Shown: one piece after another, positions 1-9,100 of the stretch
Numbering within the stretch: position 1 is the first letter of the stretch
Layout: every line of letters starts with the position of its first letter
Source of the DNA: UBA1783 sp964449115
Lineage (GTDB): Bacteria; Bacillota_I; Bacilli_A; Erysipelotrichales; Erysipelotrichaceae
Reading direction: 5' to 3'
NCBI GenBank assembly: GCA_964449115.1
Contig: CAYUXW010000026.1
Span: 1 to 25,638, forward strand
Length of the DNA stretch: 25,638 nucleotides
Notes under the pieces: model-generated
Databases searched by the model: none
What the model saw: the letters and a program-made list of their open reading frames with translations, nothing else
What the model was told of the DNA's origin: nothing
Translations under genes and position numbers: made by a program

Positions 1-40
<40 letters not shown>

Positions 41-170
41 TATTAACTCTTTTTTAATTTCTTTTTTATTACACTTGCGTGCTATCCGTAATTATCATAA
101 TTACTCTTTTTTATTGACGTTGTTTCTGTCTGTTTCTCAAAGAACGATTCGCGCACTCTTTTCAAGGCGC
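41..170 (-). promoter_or_regulatory. rRNA leader with boxA-like antitermination element
   Basis: This is the transcribed leader between the rrn promoter and 16S. At 134-145 the minus strand reads GTTCTTTGAGAA, which resembles the boxA of Firmicute rrn leaders, where the Nus factors assemble to prevent premature termination. A perfect 7-bp hairpin (88-94 with 98-104, 3-nt loop) lies between boxA and 16S and may take part in processing. The boxA call rests on motif similarity and position; the hairpin role is inference. Confidence 0.6.
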
Positions 171-176
171 TTTATT

Positions 177-205
177 ATTTTATCAATTTTGATTGAGCTT
201 GTCAA
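177..205 (-). promoter_or_regulatory. rrn promoter, proximal
   Basis: The minus strand has TTGACA (205-200), a 17-bp spacer and TAAAAT (182-177), close to the sigma-A consensus. Predicted transcription starts near 170, giving a leader of about 130 nt that carries a boxA-like element. The position upstream of 16S makes this the likely main rRNA promoter. Confidence 0.8.
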
Positions 206-292
206 CATCATTTTTTGATTTCATCATGTTTTTTCAATCACTTTTGAAGAATATATTTACTTTTTTGCCGCCTCAATTTAAGGCGCTCATTT

Positions 293-320
293 ATAATAGC
301 ACGAAATGAATATAATGCAA
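293..320 (-). promoter_or_regulatory. possible second (distal) rrn promoter
   Basis: The minus strand shows TTGCAT (320-315), a 16-bp spacer and TATTAT (298-293), about 115 bp upstream of the stronger proximal promoter. Tandem promoters are common before rRNA operons. The -35 is a poor match and the region is AT-rich, so this could be chance. Confidence 0.35.
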
Positions 321-359
321 GTGTTATTTATCTTTTTTTCTCATTATTATGCCAATTTA

Positions 360-391
360 AAAGCATCAGGAAATAATCTGCCTGATGCTTT
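360..391 (-). terminator. terminator after tarJ
   Basis: An 11-bp perfect stem (360-370 with 381-391, AAAGCATCAGG and its complement) has a 10-nt loop and begins about 50 bases after the tarJ stop. On the minus strand the last stem bases run into TTTTAAATT, a short U tract. It would separate tarIJ from the rrn promoters. The U tract is weak, so efficiency is uncertain. Confidence 0.7.
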
Positions 392-439
392 AAACTTATT
401 ATAAATTTATTGTTTTATGTTGTGATTTTTTCTTGTTTC

Positions 440-1459
440 TTAAACTTCCCACTTCATAATCGTTTTAAAATCGTTTGTCAAATCTCTTTCAAAAGCGGTG
501 TGCATATCTTTAATTTCTCTTACGACAATTTCATCAGAAATAATAGTATTTAGATATTTTTCTACATCCTTATTTTCTTTTATAAATTCAATTGCTGCAT
601 AAAAATCATCATAACCGCTTCTGCTGTTACCTATTAAAGTTAAACCTTTTTCAAGAATCATTCTTGTATTAATTGCCACATTTCTTTCTGAAACTCCCAT
701 AAGAGCAATACTTCCTTCAGGATTAATATAATCAATTATTTGATTAATCGCATCTTCAGAACCATAGGAGCCTACACATTCAAAGGCGTGGTCTACATAA
801 AAATCATCTGGAATCTGATCTATTTCATAAACTTCATCGGCAAACTGAAAATAATCAAGTTTTTGTGGGTGTTTACCTAAAACGACTATCTTCGCTTTTG
901 GAAAGGTGTAGTTTAATATCAACGCGGTTACAAAACCAAGATTTCCATCACCCCAGACACCCAACACCTGCTTTTTTATATGACTATAGCGGTCAAAATG
1001 TTCCAAAGCATTCATTGTGACACTTAAAAGTTCTATAAAAGATGCTATCTTATCCGAAAAGCCATCATATGGGATAACTCTTTTTCTATCTATTAAGACA
1101 ATGTTTCTCATAAAACCATCGTATCCACTAGATTTAAATCTTGAACTTCTCAAGTAATTTTCTTTAATTACTGCATCCTTTTCTACAGGTGTGTTTGGTA
1201 TCATGACAACTTTTGTTCCTTTTTCTATTTTATTTTGTGGATCAAAAACTACTTCACCTGCTGCTTCGTGAATAAGAGCCATCGGCAATTTTTCCTTCAT
1301 GGCTTTTGGATCTCTTTTTCCATTATAGTATCTTTGATCAGCTGCACAGATTGACAGATATGTTGGCCTGACAATTATACTTTCCTCATCCAGCTGTTCA
1401 TCTATCTGATCCATTCTTATCTGCTTAGGTGAATATAAGCGGTATGTCTGACTGATCAT
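440..1459 (-). CDS. tarJ: TarJ, ribulose-5-phosphate reductase (NADPH)
   Basis: Reduces D-ribulose 5-phosphate to D-ribitol 5-phosphate, the substrate of TarI, for CDP-ribitol synthesis in the cytoplasm. The 339-aa protein is a medium-chain zinc alcohol dehydrogenase relative: the segment SICAADQRYYNGKRD supplies Cys38, His64-Glu65 (ALIHEAAGEVV) are the next expected zinc ligands, and GVWGDGNLGF is the Rossmann nucleotide loop. The phrases HAFECVGSYGS and NPEGSIALMGVSE also match what I recall of the staphylococcal TarJ pattern, and the length is normal. Its ATG overlaps the tarI stop by one base (TAATG), so the two are translationally coupled. CDP-ribitol can feed wall teichoic acid, lipoteichoic acid or a ribitol-containing capsule; no polymerase gene is in view to say which. 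Confidence 0.93.
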   Translation of the reverse strand: MISQTYRLYSPKQIRMDQIDEQLDEESIIVRPTYLSICAADQRYYNGKRDPKAMKEKLPMALIHEAAGEVVFDPQNKIEKGTKVVMIPNTPVEKDAVIKENYLRSSRFKSSGYDGFMRNIVLIDRKRVIPYDGFSDKIASFIELLSVTMNALEHFDRYSHIKKQVLGVWGDGNLGFVTALILNYTFPKAKIVVLGKHPQKLDYFQFADEVYEIDQIPDDFYVDHAFECVGSYGSEDAINQIIDYINPEGSIALMGVSERNVAINTRMILEKGLTLIGNSRSGYDDFYAAIEFIKENKDVEKYLNTIISDEIVVREIKDMHTAFERDLTNDFKTIMKWEV

Positions 1460-2169
1460 TATTTATTACCTCTTTCCATCACCATTGAATTGGCAAGTTT
1501 TAAGTCATAAAGGTTGGTTATCTTGATGTTTGTCGGACTTCCCTCAACAATCTTAACCTTTTCATCTTTCATTGAAAAAATCTTACAGGCATCTGTCAAA
1601 ATTTCTTTTTCCGCTTCTGTTAAAGAATTATAAACCTCTACTAATTTTTTAATTCTAAAAGTTTGCGGTGTCTGACCCTGATACATATATTTTCTATCTG
1701 GTATATCAGTAATATACTCTCCGTTTTTACTTTCTACAATCGTATCCGTTGCAGCAATAACAGTATCAATAGCGTCATATCCATTGATGCCATCTATATT
1801 ATCATCAATTATCTTGGTAGTTACAAAAGGTCTGACAGCATCATGAGTAACAATAATATCATCATCAGTGACTCCATATTTTTTTTCAATATATCGACAA
1901 CCATTCATTATGGTCTCATTCCTCGTTGAACCGCCTTCAACAATCTCTACTTCTTTTCCAGGCAAATATTTTTCGATTATATCTCTTGTATGACTAATCC
2001 AATCCTTAGGTACACAGACAATAATCCTGTCCACTTTTCTATTAATGATGAATTGCTCAATAGTGTGTATAATTATTGGTTTAGAGCCGAGCATTAGGAA
2101 TTGTTTAGGCATTTCAGTATTGCCCATTCTTTTTCCTTGTCCACCGGCAAGTATTTCTGCATAAATCAT
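1459..2169 (-). CDS. tarI: TarI, D-ribitol-5-phosphate cytidylyltransferase
   Basis: Transfers CMP from CTP to ribitol 5-phosphate, making CDP-ribitol and pyrophosphate. The 236-aa protein belongs to the IspD/TarI nucleotidyltransferase family. It opens with the nucleotide-binding loop LAGGQGKRMG (residues 7-16), followed by PKQF (21-24), and has the internal VTHDAVRPFV metal/substrate segment. The start is supported by AGGAG before the ATG. The family also contains IspD (MEP isoprenoid pathway), but the GNTEMPKQFL wording and the coupled tarJ make TarI much more likely. It has its own promoter just upstream, after the rpoC terminator. Confidence 0.93.
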   Translation of the reverse strand: MIYAEILAGGQGKRMGNTEMPKQFLMLGSKPIIIHTIEQFIINRKVDRIIVCVPKDWISHTRDIIEKYLPGKEVEIVEGGSTRNETIMNGCRYIEKKYGVTDDDIIVTHDAVRPFVTTKIIDDNIDGINGYDAIDTVIAATDTIVESKNGEYITDIPDRKYMYQGQTPQTFRIKKLVEVYNSLTEAEKEILTDACKIFSMKDEKVKIVEGSPTNIKITNLYDLKLANSMVMERGNK

Positions 2170-2197
2170 ATATTTACTCTCCTAACTTTTCCTATTA

Positions 2198-2226
2198 ATT
2201 ATATCAAAATAAGCTAGTATTTCCAA
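2198..2226 (-). promoter_or_regulatory. tarIJ promoter
   Basis: Minus-strand TTGGAA (2226-2221), 17-bp spacer, TATAAT (2203-2198). The bases before the -10 read TGA, giving a TG-extended -10. It lies between the rpoC terminator and the tarI ribosome-binding site, so tarIJ is probably transcribed independently of rpoBC. Confidence 0.75.
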
Positions 2227-2276
2227 ACAAAGCAACCTATATCTGATTTGGATGTAAAATCATTTTTATCAGACAA

Positions 2277-2302
2277 AAGCAAGGCCCAGTTGAGCCTTGC
2301 TT
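2277..2302 (-). terminator. rpoBC terminator
   Basis: A 9-bp perfect GC-containing stem (AAGCAAGGC at 2277-2285 with its complement at 2294-2302) has an 8-nt loop. On the minus strand it is followed by TTTTGTC and begins about 21 bases after the rpoC stop. It ends the rpoB-rpoC transcript. Confidence 0.85.
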
Positions 2303-2323
2303 AATTTGATTTATAACTGTAAG

Positions 2324-5300
2324 TTAATCTTCTCTGTCCAGTCTTCTACCTTCTTTGGCACTTTTTTCCGCTTCTTTTTCAGCAACGATTGCTAAACGGT
2401 CATTTTTAGCCTGTCTCATTTCTTCAGCCATTTCATTAACCAATCTTGTTGTTTCTCTTTCAGAAGCAGAGCCTGTTCCAGCTGGAATCTTCTTACCGAT
2501 AATAACATTTTCCTTTAAGCCAACTAAGTCATCAACTTTACCTTTTACTGCGGCGTTAGTCAATACTTTGGTTGTCTCCTGGAATGAAGCAGCGCTCAGC
2601 CAAGAATCAGTTTCAACTGAAGATTTTGAAATACCCAATAACATTGGTTTAAATTTTGCTGGATTGCCATCATTTTCTAAGACTTCATCGTTAATTTCAG
2701 TAATTCTAGTTTTTGAAATAGTAGCATCCTTGATTAAATCCGTATCGCCGCCATCCTCAACAATAAATCTTCTTAGCATCTGACAGATTACAATTTCAAT
2801 ATGCTTATCAGAAATGTCGATACCTTGAGAGCGGTAAACTTTCATTACTTCTTTTAAGATATAATCCTGAACAGCTTTTAAACCAGCTACTGCCAGAAGG
2901 TCTTTTGGATTGACTGTCCCTTCAGTCAGCTTTTCACCAGCATTGACATATGAACCAATTTGCCACCAGCTACGAATAATCTGAGTGCTGGTAACCTTGT
3001 GTTCAATATTTTCCTGCTGTTCATTAGTAATAACTACTCTGACAATACCGTTTTCATCAGCTGATGTAATATCACTGATTGTTCCAGAAACCTTGGCAAT
3101 TACTGCCGGATGTTTTGGACTTCTTGCTTCAAATAACTCTTCTACACGTGGTAAACCTTGAGTGATATCTGTACCACCAGCAACACCACCAGTATGGAAG
3201 TTACGCATTGTCAGCTGCGTTCCAGGTTCACCAATTGATTGAGCAGCCATAATACCGACAGCTTCACCATTTTCAACTAGTTTACCAGTCGCCATATTAC
3301 GTCCATAACATTTTCTACAGACACCATATTCTGACTGACAAGAGAAAGCATTTCTAATTACAACTTCCTTAATACCCGCTGAAACAATCTCATCAGCGAT
3401 TCTTTCGTTAATGAATTCATCCTCAGCGACGATTAATTCACCAGTATTTGGATTTACTACATCTTCTTTCGCAAATCTTCCTACCAATCTATCGTATAGA
3501 CTTTCAATAACTGTATCAGTTTTCTGGTCTTTGATTTCTGAAATACGATAGCCATTATCCGTTCCGCAATCATCTTCAACAATAACAACATCCTGGGCTA
3601 CGTCAACTAACCTTCTGGTCAAATAACCTGAAGAAGCTGTTTTTAAAGCTGTATCTGTTAGACCTTTTCTGATACCATGTGATGATATAAAGAACTCACT
3701 GATATTTAATCCTTCACGGAAGTTTGAATAAATTGGAACTTCAATAATTGATGATTGGAATCCCTTGGCACTTTTAGCCTGTGTCGGTTTGCCCATAAGT
3801 CCACGAATACCAGCTAACTGGGTAAAATGTGATTTATTACCACGTGCGCCAGAAACCGCCATCATATTGATAGGGTTTTTAGTTGGAAGTTCAGACATCA
3901 GTCTGTCACCGATATCATCTTTAATTCCACCCCATAAATCAATCAGTTGTTTTTCCCATTCCTGTTCGGTCAGTAAACCTCTTTTATGAAGTCTCATTAA
4001 CTTTTCAGCTTTTTCTTTACCTTCAGCAACTTTTTCTTCTTTGTTTGAAGCAACTTTGATATCAGATAACGAAATTGTCATACCAGCAATGGTTGAATAC
4101 TTGAAACCGTTGTCCTTGATTTTATCAAGGTAGACATAGGTATCTCCTTCATGAGAATACTTTTTATATACCTCAGCTATTACCTTACTTAAATCTTTCT
4201 TCTTAAGTGGTTCCTGCTTTGGCTGTGAAGCGATATATTCTGGAATGTTTGTGCCAAATGGTACAAAGTATGCATCTGAAACATGTGTATTCCAGTTCCC
4301 CTTAACCTCATTTACATAAGGGAAATCATTAGGGAACATCTGGTTAAAGATAATTTTCCCTACTGAAGTAATCAAATACTTGTTGTTTTGCTCTTCAGTA
4401 AAGATGGTTTTATTTAAAGAACTGGCTTTTAAGGCAATTCTAGTGTGTAGATGTGTCTGTTTTGTATCATAGGCTAATAATACTTCTTCGACATCCTTAT
4501 ATATTCTTCCTTCTGAATCGCCATAACCTTCCCATAGTGCAGCACTGTCTTCTTCACCCAGCTTTCTTAAACGCTGAGCTTCTTCGTAGAACTCTTCTTT
4601 AGTTTCTTCCATTGTCAAATAGAAGTTACCTAAAACCATGTCCTGTGAAGGGGTTACGATAGGCTGTCCATCCTTTGGACCTAAGATATTGTTAGAAGCC
4701 AGCATTAAAATCATCGCTTCAGCACATGCTTCTTCTGATAAAGGAACGTGTACCGCCATCTGGTCACCGTCAAAGTCAGCATTAAACGCTGTACAGACCA
4801 GTGGGTGTAGACGAATAGCTCTACCTTCAACAATCTTAGGCATAAATGCCTGGATACCAAGTCTATGTAAAGTTGGAGCACGGTTTAATAACACCGGATG
4901 ATCCATTGTTACCTCTTCAACAATATCCCAGATTCTTGGGTCTGCTCTATCTATCATCTTTTCAGCACCTTTAGCATTGCTGGCTTTTTCCTGATAGACC
5001 AGCTCATTGATGACAAATGGTTTAAACAGCTGTAACGCCATTTCTCTTGGCAGGCCACACTGATACATATTTAAATCTGGCCCAACCGCAATAACCGAAC
5101 GACCTGAAAAGTCAACACGCTTACCTAAAAGATTCTGACGGAAACGTCCCTGTTTACCCTTCAGGGCATGAGATAAACTCTTCAAAGCACGATTGCCAGC
5201 ACCAGTTACCGGTTTGCTTCTTCTACCATTGTCAATCAAAGCATCTACAGCTTCCTGGACCATACGCTTTTCGTTTTGAACAATGATTGCTGGAGTACCT

Positions 5301-6124
5301 AAATCCAATAGTTTTTGCAGACGATTATTTCTAGTGATAACCCTTCTATAAAGATCATTTAAATCACTGGTCGCAAATCTTCCACCATCCAACTGTAACA
5401 TCGGTCTTAAATCAGGTGGAATAACTGGAAGTGATGTTAAGATCATCCACTCAGGACGTTGGTCTGAGTCTCTGAAAGCACTGACTGTTTCTAAACGCCT
5501 GATCAATCTTTTACGCTTTTCACCTGTTGCATCTTCTAATTGTTCAACTAGAATATTGTATTCTCTATCTAAATCAACCTGTTCTAAAAGCAGCTTGATA
5601 GCTTCAGCACCAATTTTTGCTTCAAAAGAGTTTGCACCATACAACTCACGATATCTACGATAATCAGCGGTAGTAATAATCTGTTTATAAGTTAATTCCT
5701 GAACATCTTTTGGATCGGTAACAATCCATTTGACGAAGTATATAACTTCTTCCAGCTGTTTAGGCAAAACATCAAGCAATAATGCGATACGACTTGGAGT
5801 TCCTTTGACATACCAGATATGAGCAATAGGTACAGCTAAGTTGATGTGTCCCATTCTCTCTCTTCTTACTGAGCTTCTGGTAATTTCAACTCCACACTTG
5901 TCACAAACTACACCTTTATATCTGACTTTCTTATATTTTCCACAACTACATTCCCAGTCTTTTGCTGGGCCGAAGATTCTTTCACAGAATAAACCGTCTT
6001 TTTCTGGTTTTTGAGAACGGTAGTTGATAGTTTCAGGTTTTTTAACTTCACCATAAGACCATTCTAAAACACGTTCTGGAGATGCTAAACCAATTTTAAC
6101 TTTTGCTACATCATTAATATTCAT
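2324..6124 (-). CDS. rpoC: RNA polymerase beta' subunit
   Basis: Catalytic beta' subunit of DNA-dependent RNA polymerase, 1266 aa. The N-terminal zinc ribbon has Cys59, Cys61, Cys74 and Cys77. The absolutely conserved NADFDGD begins at residue 448, with Asp450, Asp452 and Asp454 binding the catalytic magnesium. The second zinc site is Cys853, Cys929, Cys936 and Cys939. The trigger-loop region contains GIMAAQSIGEPGTQLTMR. The C-terminus is charged (ending LDRED). The start has a strong AAGGAGGT that overlaps the rpoB stop region; the two genes are 14 bases apart and form one operon. In Bacillus rpoC is followed by an L7Ae-like gene and the str operon; here it is followed by a terminator and tarIJ. 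Confidence 0.99.
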   Translation of the reverse strand: MNINDVAKVKIGLASPERVLEWSYGEVKKPETINYRSQKPEKDGLFCERIFGPAKDWECSCGKYKKVRYKGVVCDKCGVEITRSSVRRERMGHINLAVPIAHIWYVKGTPSRIALLLDVLPKQLEEVIYFVKWIVTDPKDVQELTYKQIITTADYRRYRELYGANSFEAKIGAEAIKLLLEQVDLDREYNILVEQLEDATGEKRKRLIRRLETVSAFRDSDQRPEWMILTSLPVIPPDLRPMLQLDGGRFATSDLNDLYRRVITRNNRLQKLLDLGTPAIIVQNEKRMVQEAVDALIDNGRRSKPVTGAGNRALKSLSHALKGKQGRFRQNLLGKRVDFSGRSVIAVGPDLNMYQCGLPREMALQLFKPFVINELVYQEKASNAKGAEKMIDRADPRIWDIVEEVTMDHPVLLNRAPTLHRLGIQAFMPKIVEGRAIRLHPLVCTAFNADFDGDQMAVHVPLSEEACAEAMILMLASNNILGPKDGQPIVTPSQDMVLGNFYLTMEETKEEFYEEAQRLRKLGEEDSAALWEGYGDSEGRIYKDVEEVLLAYDTKQTHLHTRIALKASSLNKTIFTEEQNNKYLITSVGKIIFNQMFPNDFPYVNEVKGNWNTHVSDAYFVPFGTNIPEYIASQPKQEPLKKKDLSKVIAEVYKKYSHEGDTYVYLDKIKDNGFKYSTIAGMTISLSDIKVASNKEEKVAEGKEKAEKLMRLHKRGLLTEQEWEKQLIDLWGGIKDDIGDRLMSELPTKNPINMMAVSGARGNKSHFTQLAGIRGLMGKPTQAKSAKGFQSSIIEVPIYSNFREGLNISEFFISSHGIRKGLTDTALKTASSGYLTRRLVDVAQDVVIVEDDCGTDNGYRISEIKDQKTDTVIESLYDRLVGRFAKEDVVNPNTGELIVAEDEFINERIADEIVSAGIKEVVIRNAFSCQSEYGVCRKCYGRNMATGKLVENGEAVGIMAAQSIGEPGTQLTMRNFHTGGVAGGTDITQGLPRVEELFEARSPKHPAVIAKVSGTISDITSADENGIVRVVITNEQQENIEHKVTSTQIIRSWWQIGSYVNAGEKLTEGTVNPKDLLAVAGLKAVQDYILKEVMKVYRSQGIDISDKHIEIVICQMLRRFIVEDGGDTDLIKDATISKTRITEINDEVLENDGNPAKFKPMLLGISKSSVETDSWLSAASFQETTKVLTNAAVKGKVDDLVGLKENVIIGKKIPAGTGSASERETTRLVNEMAEEMRQAKNDRLAIVAEKEAEKSAKEGRRLDRED

Positions 6125-6138
6125 TTATTAGTACCTCC

Positions 6139-9100
6139 TTAAAAATCATAACCCATATCATCAGCAGTAATTACCGCTTCTGCTGGAATGCTCTCTTCAC
6201 CATCAACATCCACAATTCCATATCCTTCAGCTCTATCGAAGACCTGTTCTGTTTCTGTTTCTGCTGGTTTTGAGTCTTCTTCATTTTGTGAAATATCCAT
6301 AACATTACCATTTTTGTCCAATACCTGAACATCCAATGATAAAGCTTTCAACTCATGAACTAATACTCTAAATGATTCACCTACACTGCTTTCAGGGATA
6401 GGTTTTCCTTTGATAATTGCTTCATAAGTTCTCGTTCTACCCATAACATCATCTGATTTAATAGTCAGCATTTCAGATAAGATGCTGGCAGCACCATAGG
6501 CTTCTAAAGCCCAGACTTCCATTTCACCAAATCTTTGACCACCATTTTGGGCTTTACCACCTAATGGCTGTTGAGTAACTAATGAATAAGGTCCTGTTGC
6601 TCTGGCATGTAATTTATCGTCGACCATGTGCGCCAACTTAATCATGTACATTACACCAACAGCAATTCTTTCATCAAAAGGCTCTCCGGTTCTACCATCA
6701 AACAGTTGAACCTTGCCATCCTTAGAAGCACCTGTCTCTTTTAAGATATCCATCAGTTCTTCATTGTTTATTCCATCAAATACTGGAGTAGCGAATTTAC
6801 AACCTAATTTTTCAGCTGCCAATCCTAAATGCACTTCCAATACCTGACCAATATTCATACGTGAAGGAACACCAAATGGGTTTAACATGACATCAATCTG
6901 TGTTCCATCAGCCATAAATGGCATGTCTTCTTCTGGCAGAATCTTTGAGATTACGCCCTTGTTACCATGACGACCTGCCATTTTGTCGCCTTCAGAAATC
7001 TTACGTTTCTGAACAATATATACTTTAACGATTTCCTCTACGCCTGAAGGAAGCTCATGATTGTCCTTGGTAAATCTTCTGATTGACTGAACAATGCCTG
7101 CTCCTCCATGAGGAACCTTTAATGAGTTGTCTCTGACTTCTTTAGATTTTTCTCCAAAGATGGCTGCTAAAAGTTTTTCCTCAGGAGTACCTTCTGATTG
7201 GCCTTTTGGTGTAACCTTTCCAACCAGGATGTCGCCTTCTTTGACTTCTGCTCCAACTCTGATGATACCTCTAGAGTCCAGGTTTCTAATGCTCTGTTCA
7301 CTGACATTAGGGATGTCTCTGGTAATTTCTTCATCACCCAATTTAGTTTTACGGCATTCAATTGTATGCTCTTCAATATGAATTGAAGTGAAAACATCAT
7401 TTTTAACTAGGCTTTCCGACATGATAATCGCATCTTCATAGTTGTAACCATTCCAAGTCATGAAAGCAATTTTTACGTTTTGACCTAATGCCAATTCGCC
7501 CTTTTCCATACTTGGTCCATCAGCGATAATATCATCAGCCTGAACAATTTCTCCCAATTTAACAATTGGAGTCTGATTAATACATGTTCCAGTGTTTGAT
7601 CTGCGGAATTTAATCAAGTCATATGTATCAGCTCCCTGGTCAGTTTGAACAACAATCTTGGTAGCATCAACATAACTAACCACACCACTTCTTTCCGCAA
7701 TTACCGCACTGCCGGCATCATGAGCGATCTTATGCTCCATACCTGTTCCAACATCTGGAGAATGAGGCTTGATTAAAGGAACTGCCTGTCTTTGCATATT
7801 CGCGCCCATCAGAGCACGGGTACAGTCATCGTTTTCCAAAAATGGAATACAAGCAGCTGCTACTGAGATAATCTGTTTAGGTGAAACGTCAACCAATTCA
7901 ACTTCACTTCTATCCATCATGACTGTTTCACTCTGATAACGACAGACACATGGCCCTTCAGTTAAATATCCTTCTTTAACTTCATTAGCCTGAGCGATAA
8001 CATAATCCATTTCTTTATCAGCAGACAGATAAACCACCTGGTCATCCAAGACCTTGAAGCTTTTTCTATCTACCTTACGATACGGTGTTTCAATAAAGCC
8101 ATATTCATTAACTTTCGCATATGAAGTCAGATAGTTTATCAAACCAATATTTGGTCCTTCTGGCGTTTCAATAGGACAGATTCTTCCATAATGTGTATTG
8201 TGAACGTCACGAACCTCAAAGCCGGCTCTTTCTCTAGTCAGTCCACCAGGCCCTAAAGCTGAAATACGACGCTTATTTGTAAGTTCAGCCAACGGATTTT
8301 CCTGGTCCATAAACTGTGACAATTGAGAAGATGAGAAGAATTCTTTAACTGCCGCCTGCAAACTTCTAATATTAGTCAGGTTTTTAGCAGTAATTGTGCT
8401 GATATCAGAAATAGACATTCTTTCTTTGATGTTTTTCTCCATTCTTGAAAAACCAATACGGTACTGGTTCTGGATAAGTTCACCAACAGTTCTTATTCTT
8501 CTATTACCTAAATGGTCAATATCATCATCACTGCCAATATCTTCAGTTCTATTTAATAAGTATGAATACTGAGCATACATATCAGAAATAATGATGGTTT
8601 TCTTTCTAGTCAGCGGATCATTACCTACAACCTTAATTGCCTCATCAGATTCAGCAGTTCTTTTTACGTAGATAACCTGGTTAGCAGATCCAACCAGATA
8701 TAGTGAATATTCTGCACCATTATTTACACTGTCATAAACAAAAGTCCTTGCTTCATTATCTAAAATTGGCTGCTCAGTATCTGGAATATATCTATCAACA
8801 ACCAACTCATCATTGTGGAAAACATCCTTGCCATTTTCCACTAGACGGCCATAACAATATAACCTTCCACCATAGTTCAATACTGCAGCAACATTTTTAC
8901 TGTTTAATCTGACTTCCTGAGCAATGATTCCACCATAAACAGAAATCATTTCGATATCACTTTTAACTAACTCTGTAATATCTTCATCTATTAATACCGT
9001 TCCAACTTCAATTACCCTGTTACCCATATCGATGTTTTTAGCGACAATTCTGCCAACTAATGCTTTTCCATAGTTTACAGGTACGATAACTGCATCTGGA

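Noticed and set aside
2355..4901. Several plus-strand open frames opposite rpoC
   Set aside because: Antisense to a highly conserved essential gene, without start signals or motifs.
7167..7400. Minus- and plus-strand short frames inside rpoB (7127-7400)
   Set aside because: Embedded in rpoB in other frames; the rpoB frame is intact across the region and carries all conserved motifs.
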